A stretch of DNA of 64,000 nt. Source: Mesostigma viride (lineage: Eukaryota > Streptophyta > Mesostigmatophyceae > Mesostigmatales > Mesostigmataceae). Numbering within the stretch: the stretch's first letter is position 1; every line of letters begins with the position of its first letter. Both the position numbers and the translations under genes were made by a program. The notes beneath the pieces were generated by a model, which did not search any database, was not told the origin of the DNA, and worked only from the letters and a program-made list of their open reading frames with translations. Positions 37,306 to 48,575 of this stretch are shown piece by piece. The stretch spans positions 5,517,924 to 5,581,923 of the forward strand of contig RPFO01000027.1 of assembly GCA_009746045.1 (NCBI GenBank), given 5' to 3'.

Positions 37306-37729
37306 GGCGGGTACTTATACCTATACATTAGAAAAAAATTTTGGGATTTTTGAACGCACTGTTGATTTTGTGTTTCGATTCTTGGGCATCGAGCTAATAT
37401 TTTTAGGGTAATGAAAACTTGCAGCCAAGGGTTGATGAATTTCGACAACTTTTTTAAAATTTCACAAGTCCCCAAAACACTGGCACCCCTTGACAAGAAG
37501 TTTTCAAGGCCCGGGAACTTTCTCTCGATGCCTGCCAAAAAATCGGAATGGTCGAAAATGTCGGAAATCATTCCGCGCGCTTCGCGCAGACCTCTGTCAC
37601 CGGCCGCCCCCCCTTCCACACCCTCTCGCGCCAAGTGGCGTAACTTTCTCGTTTGTAGTCCGTTTTCGACGTTCTTGGTGTCCCCGGAAAGCTCTACTCA
37701 AGGCGCACACAATGGTGCAAATATAGATA

Positions 37730-38286
37730 TCAAATCGAAATAAAGAAAACGTGAGTTTTAGGTCTTTTGTCATCGCCACCCGACTTCCCTTTCTTAGGCC
37801 TCCCCCAAGGCTTGGGAAGACCTGTTTCGGGGTCGATATTATGAGTCCTCGCCTTTGTGTCCTTCGACCCCGCGGGCCTACCACGCTTCTTGGGGCTCCG
37901 AGGGATGACTTCCTTTTTGATTTTCGGGGGGCGAGGGGCCTTTGGCGGAGGGGGGGGGTTGCGGGTTTGCGTTTCATGGCGATGATGTGCATCAACTTTT
38001 GGCGGCACTCGTGGCCTATCCCGGTATGCGTGGGGGGCAGCTCGCCGTCGTACCCGCACTCTCGCACAAACGCCGCCATCCTCTCGTGGACCTTTGGTGC
38101 TATTCTGGCGCGCGTCAGGTAGCGCACGAGTGTGGCCAGGTTGAGCACCAGATCTCGGCGGTCGGAACTGCCACGGTAGGAGTTGTTATTCACCTTGAGC
38201 CCCGCGCAATTGTGAGTGGCTGGGTCTGGGAGGCTATATTGTGGGGAGGGCGTCGTGGGCTGAGAAAATGCCTGCTTCAAGTCCAT
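37730..38286 (-). pseudogene. Noisy copy of the AT-hook gene
   Basis: Equivalent to 29002-29531. Here the homopolymer has 9 rather than 8 C on the coding strand, and the neighbouring run has 3 rather than 4, so the N- and C-terminal parts remain in different frames. Both AT-hook-like motifs are still readable. Confidence 0.6.
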
Positions 38287-38315
38287 CGCAAGTGTTATAG
38301 TAATAAGAATAGATT

Positions 38316-39203
38316 TTATTTTTTCAGGACCAAGTAGGTATCAAAGTTTTTCCTATAGCGTTTCGAGTCGTCTGGTTCGTCGTTGTCGACCGCGAGGAAG
38401 TCGTGTGGGCTGTTTTGGGTGGCGTACTCCCACAGTGCCAGGAAGTCCTCTGGTGACGTGTGACCCGCCGATTCTTCTGCGATCTGTCGCGAGCCCGCCG
38501 GTCCTTGGTGCGGAAGAGCACGAGGAACGAGACGTTGGCGCGGACGGACCTCGGAACTCCCGCGCTCGTGAATGACTGGTTGACGAAGACCATGGACGTT
38601 AACAGGTGCCGGTGTTTGAATGCAAAGGACGACAACGGGACCTTTCGAGTCCGCCCGGTAGAGCTTTGACCCCGCCATGTCGTCGATGAGGATGATCGAG
38701 GAGGGAGGCCCTACTGGAACCGCGTCTCGGCTCTTTGAACTGAAGCCTGTCGAGGGTCAAAAACATGTTGAGGTCCATGTCTTCTTTCGGTCTTCTGGCC
38801 GTCTAAGAACTCCTTCTTGAACTTTTTCCCACACCTTCAAGTCCCGCTGGTACTCCTCGTATTCCGTGAGGTCTTCTTGATGTCCGCCACCCATCTGGTT
38901 GAAGCTGTCGTCCCGTGTACGTCTCCATACTCATGGCGGGCGTCGGAAGGAGCTTGTACTTCGGCTCGGTCGTGGCGGACCCCGAGATCAGGTACAGTTT
39001 GTCGAAGAAGTGCGCGTCGAAGTACGCCTTGACCATGTTGATGGCCGCCGTCGCTTCCCGGTCCCTCGCATGCCCACAAAAGAGGCGATAAAGTAGTGCA
39101 GCCTTGGCGCGTTGGATGGGACCTGGCGGGTCTTGGCGTATTTCAGCTTGAGGTCCTTGTTGGCGAGCGGCGTCTCGATGTGGATGCTCTCGATTTCTGG
39201 CAT
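38316..39203 (-). pseudogene. Frame-broken copy of the packaging ATPase
   Basis: Equivalent to 29560-30444. Indels fall in the Walker A region (GMRGTGKRR instead of GMRGTGKTT) and at several other places. The C-terminal third is readable. Confidence 0.7.
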
Positions 39204-39223
39204 TTATTAGAAGGCAGAGATTT

Positions 39224-39779
39224 TTAGTCGTCGTTGAGCGAGGCCAGCAGGGATGCCCGGATAGCCAGCATCCTTTGCTCGTAAGGCGTGAGAGTCGGCG
39301 CGGTCTTCACGGCAGGCGGAGGGGCTTTCGGTTTGGCGGCCTGTTCGCAGCTCCTCCTGCTCGACCTCGTACTTTGGCTTCTTCCCGCGCGCGGGGTCGA
39401 GGGGTGTCCGTCGGAGTCTCGGCGACCTCCTCGGCGGCCAACAGTCGTTCTATCCGGAACTTGTTTTCGCTTCTCCTCCAGCTCGAGCCGACCAGTCTCT
39501 GCCGCTGGAGTTCGAGTTCCTTCTCAAGGACCTTGCGCTTGTGATCTCGGCCTCGCGCTCCTCCTGGCGCTTCTTGGCGCGCTCCTCGTTCCTCTTCTGT
39601 GGTACGGCCGCATCTTGTCCCTGAGGGCCTGCTTCTGTCCTCGGAGAGTTGTGCGCCCTTCTTGTACTTCACGGCCTTGCTAACCTCCTCGGTCTTTACG
39701 GGCTCCTGGGGTGCTGTCGATTCCACGTCGGCGGCGGCGGGGCTCGTTGGCGAATCTGGGCGTCTGGGACTGGGTTCAT
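39224..39779 (-). pseudogene. Frame-broken copy of the coiled-coil gene
   Basis: Equivalent to 30465-31022, with several one-base deletions and insertions in the charged helix region. Confidence 0.65.
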
Positions 39780-39818
39780 TGGCGCTATAGTTAATGTCTT
39801 AGATAATATTAGAACAAC

Positions 39819-41931
39819 ATGGTCGTGGTTAGCGGGATCCTGCCAATTATAACCTGAGCACAGGGCTCGGAGAGGACACGGTGGACGAGCGAATTGCGGA
39901 CCTCGAGAGCGATCTCCAGTCCCTTCAGCTGCAGGTCCATCCCTTCGACTCGCACATCACCGTTAACGGGGTCCGCTACGTATACCCGAGCGCCCGACCG
40001 GAGCGAGTGAGACTGGGCGACAACTACAGCGAATGGACGGCCGTCACGACAGGCGAGACAAGCGGGATGTTAGAGGTCGACGGGGGCATCGTCGCAGATT
40101 GGATTCGGATTTCCTCTTTGCGACTGCTCGACCAATACGCGACAATTTCCGAGATCGTCGCAGACCGAATATTGACGCGCGATCAGATCGACTGGCTATT
40201 TGATAGGCACAGTGTTGGATACACCACATTGCCCAGCCCTAGCGCCATGTTCACGATCCCAATACGAGACGGCACCTTGTCTGCCCCTGGAACTACGTTC
40301 ACGATCACCAAACAATCAGGATATCCGCATACTTCTTCCCTACACGGTCACGGGAGGAGAACGACGGGAAATGCACGTACCAAGTCCAGGTTCTTGGGGC
40401 TTTGGATCCGATCAACGCAAGCCAGACTGTAGACGGTCCTCACATGGACGAAATCCATTTTGGAAGCACCGGTCATGCGTATTTTGGAAAAACTGATGAG
40501 TTTCTCTCAGGTCGGGTTTGCGACGACTAGGACCTGAATAGGATGCAGAGACTCTCTAACGGCCTCCACATCACGCGCACATACGCCCCTCTAACGGCCT
40601 GGGACATAGGGCGGATCGACCAGCCGACGAGAGTTACTGGAGAACGACCGCGCCTTACCAGACGTGGGTCGTCGTCGGCGACGGCGGTGTGCCGCCTCTA
40701 AAGATAGGGATCAAGAAACACAACGCCGTGGGCTTATCAACGGAAACTGCCCATCTCGTGGAAAGTCGACGACTGTGTCGCGTTAACCGACGCCGCGGGT
40801 AGTTTCCAGCTTGACGTGGACGGGGGACTGCGCGGAGAGGACGCGGTTACGTGCGCGTTGACGTCGGCGGATCATGGGAAACTCGTGTCGGCCGATGTGA
40901 CGATCTACAATGACGCGACGATGACGACGTCTACTACCCAGCGAAAAATGGCTGTTGTGGGCTTAGTGAAGACAGACCCGCTCGTCCCAGCGATTCGAAC
41001 ACCCAGCCATTACTTCACGACGACAAGACCGGCGAGGATCGCGTGCAGATGTACGCAGACCATTCCACGGGATGGGGCGACGGCGCGCAGACGCCCGCAA
41101 ATTACGAGATCGTCGCGGACGGGTCGTGATCGGATCCGTGACCGGCGCCGGGGTTTGGGACTATCTTCTGCCACACTCGTCGCAGGAGACGGTCCAAATC
41201 ACGCCTCGTTTCTCGTGTCCTCGCGACGCCCCGCACTGACCGGAGAGACCGTGACGGTAAGCGGACCGTCCAAGGACGTTCCATAGCCTCCTGCATTTCT
41301 CGCGAGATCCCGCTACGACTTTGCAGCCGACACACGACAAGTACGAGCTCGTGACCACCCAGCGAGTTTTTACGCGCTGGCCGCGAACGATGTCACACCT
41401 CCTGAGAAGTGCGTCGTGTTCAGCGACCAGGAAATCGACGGTCCCGTTTGTCCTGTGTTTCGAAATGATCGTCCGTCCGGCACCGCATTTGTCTCGCTCT
41501 CGGATCACAACGACATAACGGGAAAGTACCACCCCGCTTTCACGGACGGTCACAACTGCTGGAGGAATCAAGGAGCAGCCGACAACTGGTGGTCGGTTTG
41601 TGGGATCAATATCGACAGACGAACGGGAAAGATCGGGCTATATCAAAACCGGAAGATCGCCAACTGAGTATACACTCGACACGACGTGGGCAAGTAGAGA
41701 ATCTTCTGGATAGCGTTTAGGAGACGGTCCGATGGTTTAATTGATCGATACATCTCCTATTCCGCTCCCACCCGGTCTGAGCAGTATGACTAAGCTAGTG
41801 AATTCCGCGGCAGGCATTTTTTACAGCCTCGCCGAGCGGGATTGTAGCTCCGTAACGCGCCTGGTCAGGTCAGAATAGTATTCCATCTAGACAGCGCCCA
41901 ACAGACTATCATCAACTCGTGCGACGGTAAG
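39819..41931 (+). pseudogene. Frame-broken, truncated copy of the 1078-aa surface gene
   Basis: Equivalent to 31062-33170. It has many frameshifts and stops abruptly at the second junction near 41931, after about two thirds of the gene. Confidence 0.7.
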
Positions 41932-44591
41932 TGCCTCTTCCGACCTGCCCGGCCTGCCCTTGGAACTTCTCCTGCTATCTTGTAACCATACCGCTCCCTC
42001 AGCGTCCTTATCATAAGTTCGTCGTAATGGCTCCTTGACGCCCCTAATGCTTCTAGGTTGCGGCACAGTAAATTGTACGCTGGGGATGTGTCGCCAAAAA
42101 GGCGCTCCCCGTCCTCGCCCCATGAACTAATGACGCTAGATTTCAACCCTTTCATCATCATGAACATCTCGTCGACTTGTTGGCGAGTGTGGCTCTTGAT
42201 CAGCTTGAAATCCGCAAGCGGTCTGGTTGCGGGCGTGGTCGAGTCGAGGTAGAAAACGTGCACGTCGCCCTCTCGCAGCTGCCTTACGCGGTGCATTTGT
42301 TGGAGTGTAGTGGTGTATGGGGCGTGCTTGTCACTGTTCCGAGCCATGACGATCATCGAGTCGAACGTGGGAAGGGTGTACGAAACGCCAACGGATATGG
42401 TCGGACTGTACTCGAGGTATTGGACATCTTTCCACGCCTCGTTCGCTCCCAGGTCGAGGTCGCCCTTCGGCGTCTTGCTGGTGTATCGGCGCGTGTTGAC
42501 ACCGTTGAGAGAGTCTCCGAGCTGTTCGCGGACCCTGTCGAGAGTGCCGCCTGCCTCAGAACTGACCAGCACGAACGTCTTGCCAGCGTCCAGAAACTTC
42601 TTTGCCTGCTTCGACGCCTGGTATATCCACTCCTTCTCGCACCCCCTCCCTGGCTTGATGCATGTAAAATGTAACACCCTGTTAGTAGGTCTAACGTACT
42701 CGTTGTTGATGACGCGAAAGTCCGTGGCTGGTCTGTGGGACCTGATGAAGTTAACAGCCCCTGCCGTGATGTTGGCATCCGATGCTATCAATACTTTGGC
42801 GTTCGTGATGATGTCCATGAGTGCCTTGAAAACGTTCTCTCGGTCCCTCATGACGGCATTAGACAAGGCGTTAAAAATGCTGTCGACCTCGTCCAAGATA
42901 ACGACGTCGAATCTGCGGTCCTGTAGGCGCAGGATGCTGTTGAGGACTACCAGCACGCGTGGGTGGGTGATCCAATAGTCATTGGCGCCTTCCTCCTTGC
43001 GAGAGTTCTTGAGATAGTTGAGGAAGTATCTGTAATCAGCCAGCAGTTCAGCACGCGTTCTCGTTTTGCCGCCGTTCAGGGCTGGATCAATGACATCTTT
43101 GTTGAGGTTGTACTCTTCCTGCCTGGATAGGGAGATGTTGGCGAACATCAGCAACACTCGCGCATCTTTGTAGAGATTGAGGACCGCCGCGATCATGGCG
43201 CGGTTTGCCTCTGATTTCCCAGTGCCCATGCTCGACTGGGTGATGTACGTGAGCTTCTCGGTGCTGCCTGGATGGAGGGAGTGCACGATCGGCGCCAGGT
43301 CGAAGTGGCGCACCTTCCCCTCGCTGTACACCTCGGTGAACTCGACCTTGTCGGAGATGTACTCGAACCGGTCGGCGATCTTGATATGCGTCTTGCACGG
43401 TTTGGGCTTCTCGGCCCAACAGGTGTACGCCACCTCACCGTCGCTATACTCCTCGACCCTTGGCCCGTGACCTGGACTGTTGTGGCTCTCCTTGCATATC
43501 AGACACTTGGTGCCTGGGTCCAATGTAAAGCGAGAGACTTTGACGGCGCCCCCGCGCATAACAGAAAACTGTTCCTGTGTATTCATGTACCTGGACCCTG
43601 GCGACACCTTCGCGATGGCCTCGACTGATCTGGCGACTTTCGAAGCGTCCACAAACGTCCCAGAAACGGTTTTCCACATAGAGATGGACGCACTGGGAGC
43701 CCTCCTTCCAGCGTTTCCGGATTTCTTCATGTAGTGCTCCTTCCACCCCTCGGGCATCTCGACGGTCTGGACGCCTGTCTGGTCGGTTGTGGGGTAAATG
43801 TTGACTAGATGGTCCTTGATGTCGTCCGACCCGCTGATGATGCGCAATACCGCGTTGGGGTCGTGCTGGCCAAACTTGTGGTGGCCCACCATCCGAAAAC
43901 ATCTGTTTTTCGTGTAAATCGACTCATCGATAACCAGCTTGATGTTTCCATCCGTCGCGCAGTCCTTGGGGATGTCCGCAAACGTCTCCCATTTTTTCTG
44001 GATGTACGGCCAACCCTTCTCTCGGTTGATGAGGAGCGCCGCGTCTTTGTGAAATGTCGAGTCGGGGTCGAGGAAGTGGCTGCGGACATAATAGCCAAAT
44101 TCGTTGATGATGTAGTGTCTCGCGGCCAGGTCGGTGGTTTTTAGGTATTTGACCACTATGTGAAATGACACCTTCATGCCGTCTCCTTTCTCTCTCGGTG
44201 AGCCTGAGATGAGATACTTGAAGCCGTCTGGGTTTTTTTCCAGCACATCGAAGCAGAAGGCCTCAAAAATGCGTATGAAGTGGTGGAGCACGTCTGGGAT
44301 GTCCTCTCCTTTTGGGTAGATGTCATCGAGGTCGAAGTGCATCCAGGAGGGGTGATCCTCCTTGACCATCTCGTAAAGGCAGTGCATGTCGATGTGTGGA
44401 TGGTCGATACACTCCTTGTGAATTTCCATAAGGTGTTCGACATCCCTGACGCTCGTGTACTTTTTGGCTGTTTTCTCGTCCTTGTCGAGGGCTGCCAAGA
44501 AAGGATGGCCTAGTTTCTCTCCATTGTCGATTGCCATCTGTTGGGCTGGGAGCCAGCGCGGGTTGTACTTCAGGTAAACTTTGGTCGTCAT
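41932..44591 (-). CDS. Primase-helicase, second copy, C-terminally truncated
   Basis: Identical to the copy starting at 27077 for about 880 residues, including the primase DxD, the zinc region, GTGKS, DEVD and QMHRVRQ motifs. At about 41931-41970 it is cut by the junction; the frame runs on into unrelated sequence to 41865. It lacks the ~270-residue C-terminal part of the full protein. Probably an effect of the misassembly or rearrangement rather than a separate gene. Confidence 0.75.
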
Positions 44592-44730
44592 GATGAATGT
44601 GTGTATACCTCTATGCTTAGATTTTTTTTTCTGGCTGGACTCGGGTTGGAATTTTCTGGGTTGGACAAAAACTTGGATTTTATTAATCAATAAAAGAATA
44701 GACTTTCTCAATGGTCGAAAAAACCCGGGA

Positions 44731-44753
44731 CTTTTATAACTACGTTATAAAAG
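44731..44753. promoter_or_regulatory. Palindromic TATA element, second copy
   Basis: Same inverted arms (CTTTTATAAC/GTTATAAAAG) as at 27217-27239, offset 17514. Confidence 0.6.
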
Positions 44754-44784
44754 GGTGACAATCAATTTTCAACAAGTGAGCGAA

Positions 44785-46065
44785 TCAATCATTCCTCATT
44801 CTTTCGTATTGGATCTGGACGTTGACCGAGTGCGCCATCATTTTCGCAAACCGCTTCCTCGCCGCCATGCCTGCATTCATGACAAATTGGGTCACGAAAG
44901 CCTGGCGAGCGTTGTCGACGCCGTGGAAATGTTTGCGGAGGATCGCGCCGAATGTTTCGACTGACATTGGGGCTTTTTTGCCTCGAGAAGGCATGAACAA
45001 GTAAGGCCTGTCTTTCCGCATGTCGAGCGCTTCTCGCAACGTTTTCAGATTCTTGGGGACTACAAAATCTATCGCCCCGAGGACCGGCGCGGTCTTGTGG
45101 GCGTTGATGATGAACCTGTACTCTTTTGGGATGTAGCCGTTCTCGGTCTTTCCCAATTCTTTCGCCGATTTCACAATCCGGGCGTCGTGGTAGTCGAGCC
45201 TGACAGGTGGCAGTTCTTCGCCGGAAAAGTAGAGGAGGCCGATGAGCGCCTTGTCGCTCTCCAAGCCCTCTTTGACGGCCTTATCTCGCAACTCGACGAG
45301 CTCGGGCCATGGGTGGGCTGGTGGCTTGTTTTCGCTCACGAATTCCGCGTTGGCCTCGAGACCTTCCTGGGACGTCGCCATGTCCTCCACGTAGGCCTCG
45401 CGCACGTCTTGCGGGATCCTTTTGCCGGCATCCATCTGGTTATCGATCGAGTTGATCGATGAGAAAAGGTCCTTGGCGTTCGTCTTCTTGGTGATGGCGC
45501 GGTCCTTCTTGCCGCCCCTCTCGGAAGGCTCAGACAGGGCGTCTACGGCCTCGCGCACTTTCTTGGTGTCGAGGAGGGGCGTCACAGGTTTGGCACCGTC
45601 TTTGTCTGGTTCGTATCCTAGATGCCTGAGGATCTTTGTCAACCGCGCGAGGTATGTCTTCCCAGAACCCCTCGAAATCTGCCCCTTGGCCCTCTGCGCC
45701 CTCTTCCTTCCCGCCCCCTCAGCGGGGCTTAGCGTCTCCGGCAAATTCGCGACCATGTTCTTGGCGTCGTCCAAGGACCAAAGGGCGGGGTGTGCCAATG
45801 TCTTCTTAGGCGGCGCGGGCTTTGAAGGTGCTTCCTGGGGTTTGCACTCCTTTTCTGGGAGGCCGACGACTGCTCGCACCTCGTTGACCTCTTCGCAATC
45901 TGTCCCGTGTTTCTCCAACCACTTCTCGGTGGGTGTCCACTGGTCCTTCTTGGCCATCGCTCTCATTCGCTGTAGGGCGGCCTTCTCTGGGTGTTTGAGC
46001 CGATAGCGGGCCTGCGCTTCCCGGCGTTGGCGGAGTTCTTCCTCGGACCTGACGACTTTGACCAT
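44785..46065 (-). CDS. Tyrosine recombinase, second copy
   Basis: Identical in length and translation (426 aa) to 27271-28551; see that entry for motifs. Same promoter box upstream. Confidence 0.72.
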   Translation of the reverse strand: MVKVVRSEEELRQRREAQARYRLKHPEKAALQRMRAMAKKDQWTPTEKWLEKHGTDCEEVNEVRAVVGLPEKECKPQEAPSKPAPPKKTLAHPALWSLDDAKNMVANLPETLSPAEGAGRKRAQRAKGQISRGSGKTYLARLTKILRHLGYEPDKDGAKPVTPLLDTKKVREAVDALSEPSERGGKKDRAITKKTNAKDLFSSINSIDNQMDAGKRIPQDVREAYVEDMATSQEGLEANAEFVSENKPPAHPWPELVELRDKAVKEGLESDKALIGLLYFSGEELPPVRLDYHDARIVKSAKELGKTENGYIPKEYRFIINAHKTAPVLGAIDFVVPKNLKTLREALDMRKDRPYLFMPSRGKKAPMSVETFGAILRKHFHGVDNARQAFVTQFVMNAGMAARKRFAKMMAHSVNVQIQYERMRND

Positions 46066-46515
46066 GGCGGGTACTTATACCTATACATTAGAAAAAAATT
46101 TGGGATTTTTGAACGCACTGTTGATTTTTGTTTCGATTCTTGGGCATCGAGCTAATATTTTTAGGGTATGAAAACTTGCAGCCAAGGGTTGATGAATTTC
46201 GAGCCAACTTTTTTAAAATTTCACAAGTCCCAAAACACTGGCACCCCTTGACAAGAAGTTTTCAAGGCCCGGGAACTTTCTCTCGATGCCTGCCAAAAAA
46301 ATCGGAATGGTCGAAAATGTCGGAAATCATTCCGCGCGCTTCGCGCAGACCTCTGTCACCGGCCGCCGCCCCCTTCCCACACCCTCTCGCGCCAAGTGGC
46401 GTAACTTTCTCGTTTGTAGTCCGTTTTCGACGTTCTTGGTGTCCCCGGAAAGCTCTACTCAAGGCGCACACAATGGTGCAAATAGATATCAAATCGAATA
46501 AAGAAAACGTGAGTT

Positions 46516-47045
46516 TTAGGTTCTTTTGTCATCGCCACCCGACTTCCCTTTCTTAGGCCTCCCCCAAGGCTTGGGAAGACCTGTTTCGGGGTCGATATTA
46601 TGAGTCCTCGGCTTTGTGTCCTTCGACCCCGCGGGCCTACCACGCTTCTTGGGGCTCCGAGGGATGACTTCCTTTTTGATTTTCGGGGGGCGAGGGGCCT
46701 TTGGCGGAGGGGGGGGTTGCGGGGTTTGCGTTTCATGGCGATGATGTGCATCAACTTTTGGCGGCACTCGTGGCCTATCCCGGTATGCGTGGGGGGCAGC
46801 TCGCCGTCGTACCCGCACTCTCGCACAAACGCCGCCATCCTCTCGTGGACCTTTGGTGCTATTCTGGCGCCGGTCAGGTAGCGCACGAGTGTGGCCAGGT
46901 TGAGCACCAGATCTCGGCGGTCGGAACTGCCACGGTAGGAGTTGTTATTCACCTTGAGCCCCGCGCAATTGTGAGTGGCTGGGTCTGGGAGGCTATATTG
47001 TGGGGAGGGCGTCGTGGGCTGAGAAAATGCCTGCTTCAAGTCCAT
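46516..47045 (-). CDS. AT-hook protein, second copy, same frame conflict
   Basis: Same as 29002-29531, including the frame change at the C8 run (about 46709-46716) before the RGRP hook. Confidence 0.6.
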
Positions 47046-47073
47046 CGCAAGTGTATAGTAATAAGAATAGATT

Positions 47074-47958
47074 TTATTTTTTCAGGACCAAGTAGGTATC
47101 AAAGTTTTTCCTATAGCGTTTCGAGTCGTCTGGTTCGTCGTTGTCGACCGCGAGGAAGTCGTGTGGGCTGTTTTGGGTGGCGTACTCCCACAGTGCCAGG
47201 AAGTCCTCTGGTGACGTGTGACCCGCCGATTCTTCTGCGATCTGTCGCGAGGCCCGCCGGTCCTTGGTGCGGAAGAGCACGAGGAACGAGACGTTGGCGC
47301 GGACGGACCTCGGAACTCCCGCGCTCGTGAATGACTGGTTGACGAAGACCATGGACGTTAACAGGTGCCGGTGTTTGAATGCAAAGGACGACACGGGACC
47401 TTTCGAGTCCGCCCGGTAGAGCTTTGACCCCGCCATGTCGTCGATGAGGATGATCGAGGAGGGAGGCCCGTACTGGAACCGCGTCTCGGGCTCTTTGAAC
47501 TGAAGCCTGTCGAGGGTCAAAAACATGTTGAGGTCCATGTCTTCTTCGGTCTTCTGGCCGTCTAAGAACTCCTTCTTGAACTTTTCCCACACCTTCAAGT
47601 CCCGCTGGTACTCCTCGTATTCCGTGAGGTCTTTCTTGATGTCCGCCACCATCTGGTTGAAGCTGTCGTCCGTGTACGTCTCCATACTCATGGCGGGCGT
47701 CGGAAGGAGCTTGTACTTCGGCTCGGTCGTGGCGGACCCCGAGATCAGGTACAGTTTGTCGAAAGAGTGCGCGTCGAAGTACGCCTTGACCATGTTGATG
47801 GCCGCCGTCGTCTTCCCGGTCCCTCGCATGCCCACAAAAGAGGCGATAAAGTGCAGCCTTGGCGCGTTGGATGGGACCTGGCGGGTCTTGGCGTATTTCA
47901 GCTTGAGGTCCTTGTTGGCGAGCGGCGTCTCGATGTGGATGCTCTCGATTTCTGGCAT
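47074..47958 (-). CDS. Packaging ATPase, second copy
   Basis: Identical 294-aa translation to 29560-30444, with intact Walker A and B motifs. Confidence 0.9.
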   Translation of the reverse strand: MPEIESIHIETPLANKDLKLKYAKTRQVPSNAPRLHFIASFVGMRGTGKTTAAINMVKAYFDAHSFDKLYLISGSATTEPKYKLLPTPAMSMETYTDDSFNQMVADIKKDLTEYEEYQRDLKVWEKFKKEFLDGQKTEEDMDLNMFLTLDRLQFKEPETRFQYGPPSSIILIDDMAGSKLYRADSKGPVSSFAFKHRHLLTSMVFVNQSFTSAGVPRSVRANVSFLVLFRTKDRRASRQIAEESAGHTSPEDFLALWEYATQNSPHDFLAVDNDEPDDSKRYRKNFDTYLVLKK

Positions 47959-47978
47959 TTATTAGAAGGCAGAGATTT

Positions 47979-48536
47979 TTAGTCGTCGTTGAGCGAGGCC
48001 AGCAGGGATGCCCGGATAGCCAGCATCCTTTGCTCGTAAGGCGTGAGAGTCGGCGCGGTCTTCACGGCAGGCGGAGGGGCTTTCGGTTTGGCGGCCTGTT
48101 CGCGCTCCTCCTGCTCGACCTCGTACTTTGGCTTCTTCCCGCGGCGGGGTCGAGGGGTGTCCGTCGGAGTCTCGGCGACCTCCTCGGCGGCCAACAGTCG
48201 TTCTATCCGGAACTTGTTTCGCTTCTCCTCCAGCTCGAGCTCGACCAGTCTCTGCCGCTGGAGTTCGAGTTCCTTCTCAAGGACCTTGCGCTTGGTGATC
48301 TCGGCCTCGCGCTCCTCCTGGCGCTTCTTGGCGCGCTCCTCGTTCCTCTTCTGGTGGTACGGCCGCATCTTGTCCCTGAGGGCCTGCTTCTGCTCCTCGG
48401 AGAGTTGTGCGCCCTTCTTGTACTTCACGGCCTTGCTAACCTCCTCGGTCTTTACGGGCTCCTGGGGTGCTGTCGATTCCACGTCGGCGGCGGCGGGGCT
48501 CGTTGGCGAATCTGGGGCGTCTGGGACTGGGTTCAT
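47979..48536 (-). CDS. Charged coiled-coil protein, second copy
   Basis: Identical 185-aa translation to 30465-31022. Confidence 0.75.
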   Translation of the reverse strand: MNPVPDAPDSPTSPAAADVESTAPQEPVKTEEVSKAVKYKKGAQLSEEQKQALRDKMRPYHQKRNEERAKKRQEEREAEITKRKVLEKELELQRQRLVELELEEKRNKFRIERLLAAEEVAETPTDTPRPRRGKKPKYEVEQEEREQAAKPKAPPPAVKTAPTLTPYEQRMLAIRASLLASLNDD

Positions 48537-48575
48537 TGGCGCTATAGTTAATGTCTTAGATAATATTAGAACAAC

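Larger units (their letters stand above)
34331..41970. other. Error-rich segment joining two clean proviral copies
   Basis: From about 34331 to 41970 the sequence repeats viral DNA found cleanly elsewhere, but with single-base insertions and deletions every ~50-100 nt, mostly in homopolymers. It corresponds first to 51843-53178, then jumps at 35672/35673 to the equivalent of 26921-33170, then jumps at about 41931 to the equivalent of 24428. Sequence on either side is clean. This is the signature of an unpolished long read used to bridge a gap, or of a collapsed repeat. All ORFs inside are broken for that reason. Confidence 0.8.

Noticed and set aside
34331-41931. Reading the broken viral ORFs as ancient decayed genes of a second provirus
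   Set aside because: The damage is mostly homopolymer indels, evenly spread, and confined between sharp borders with clean identical DNA on both sides; this looks like sequence error rather than evolution.
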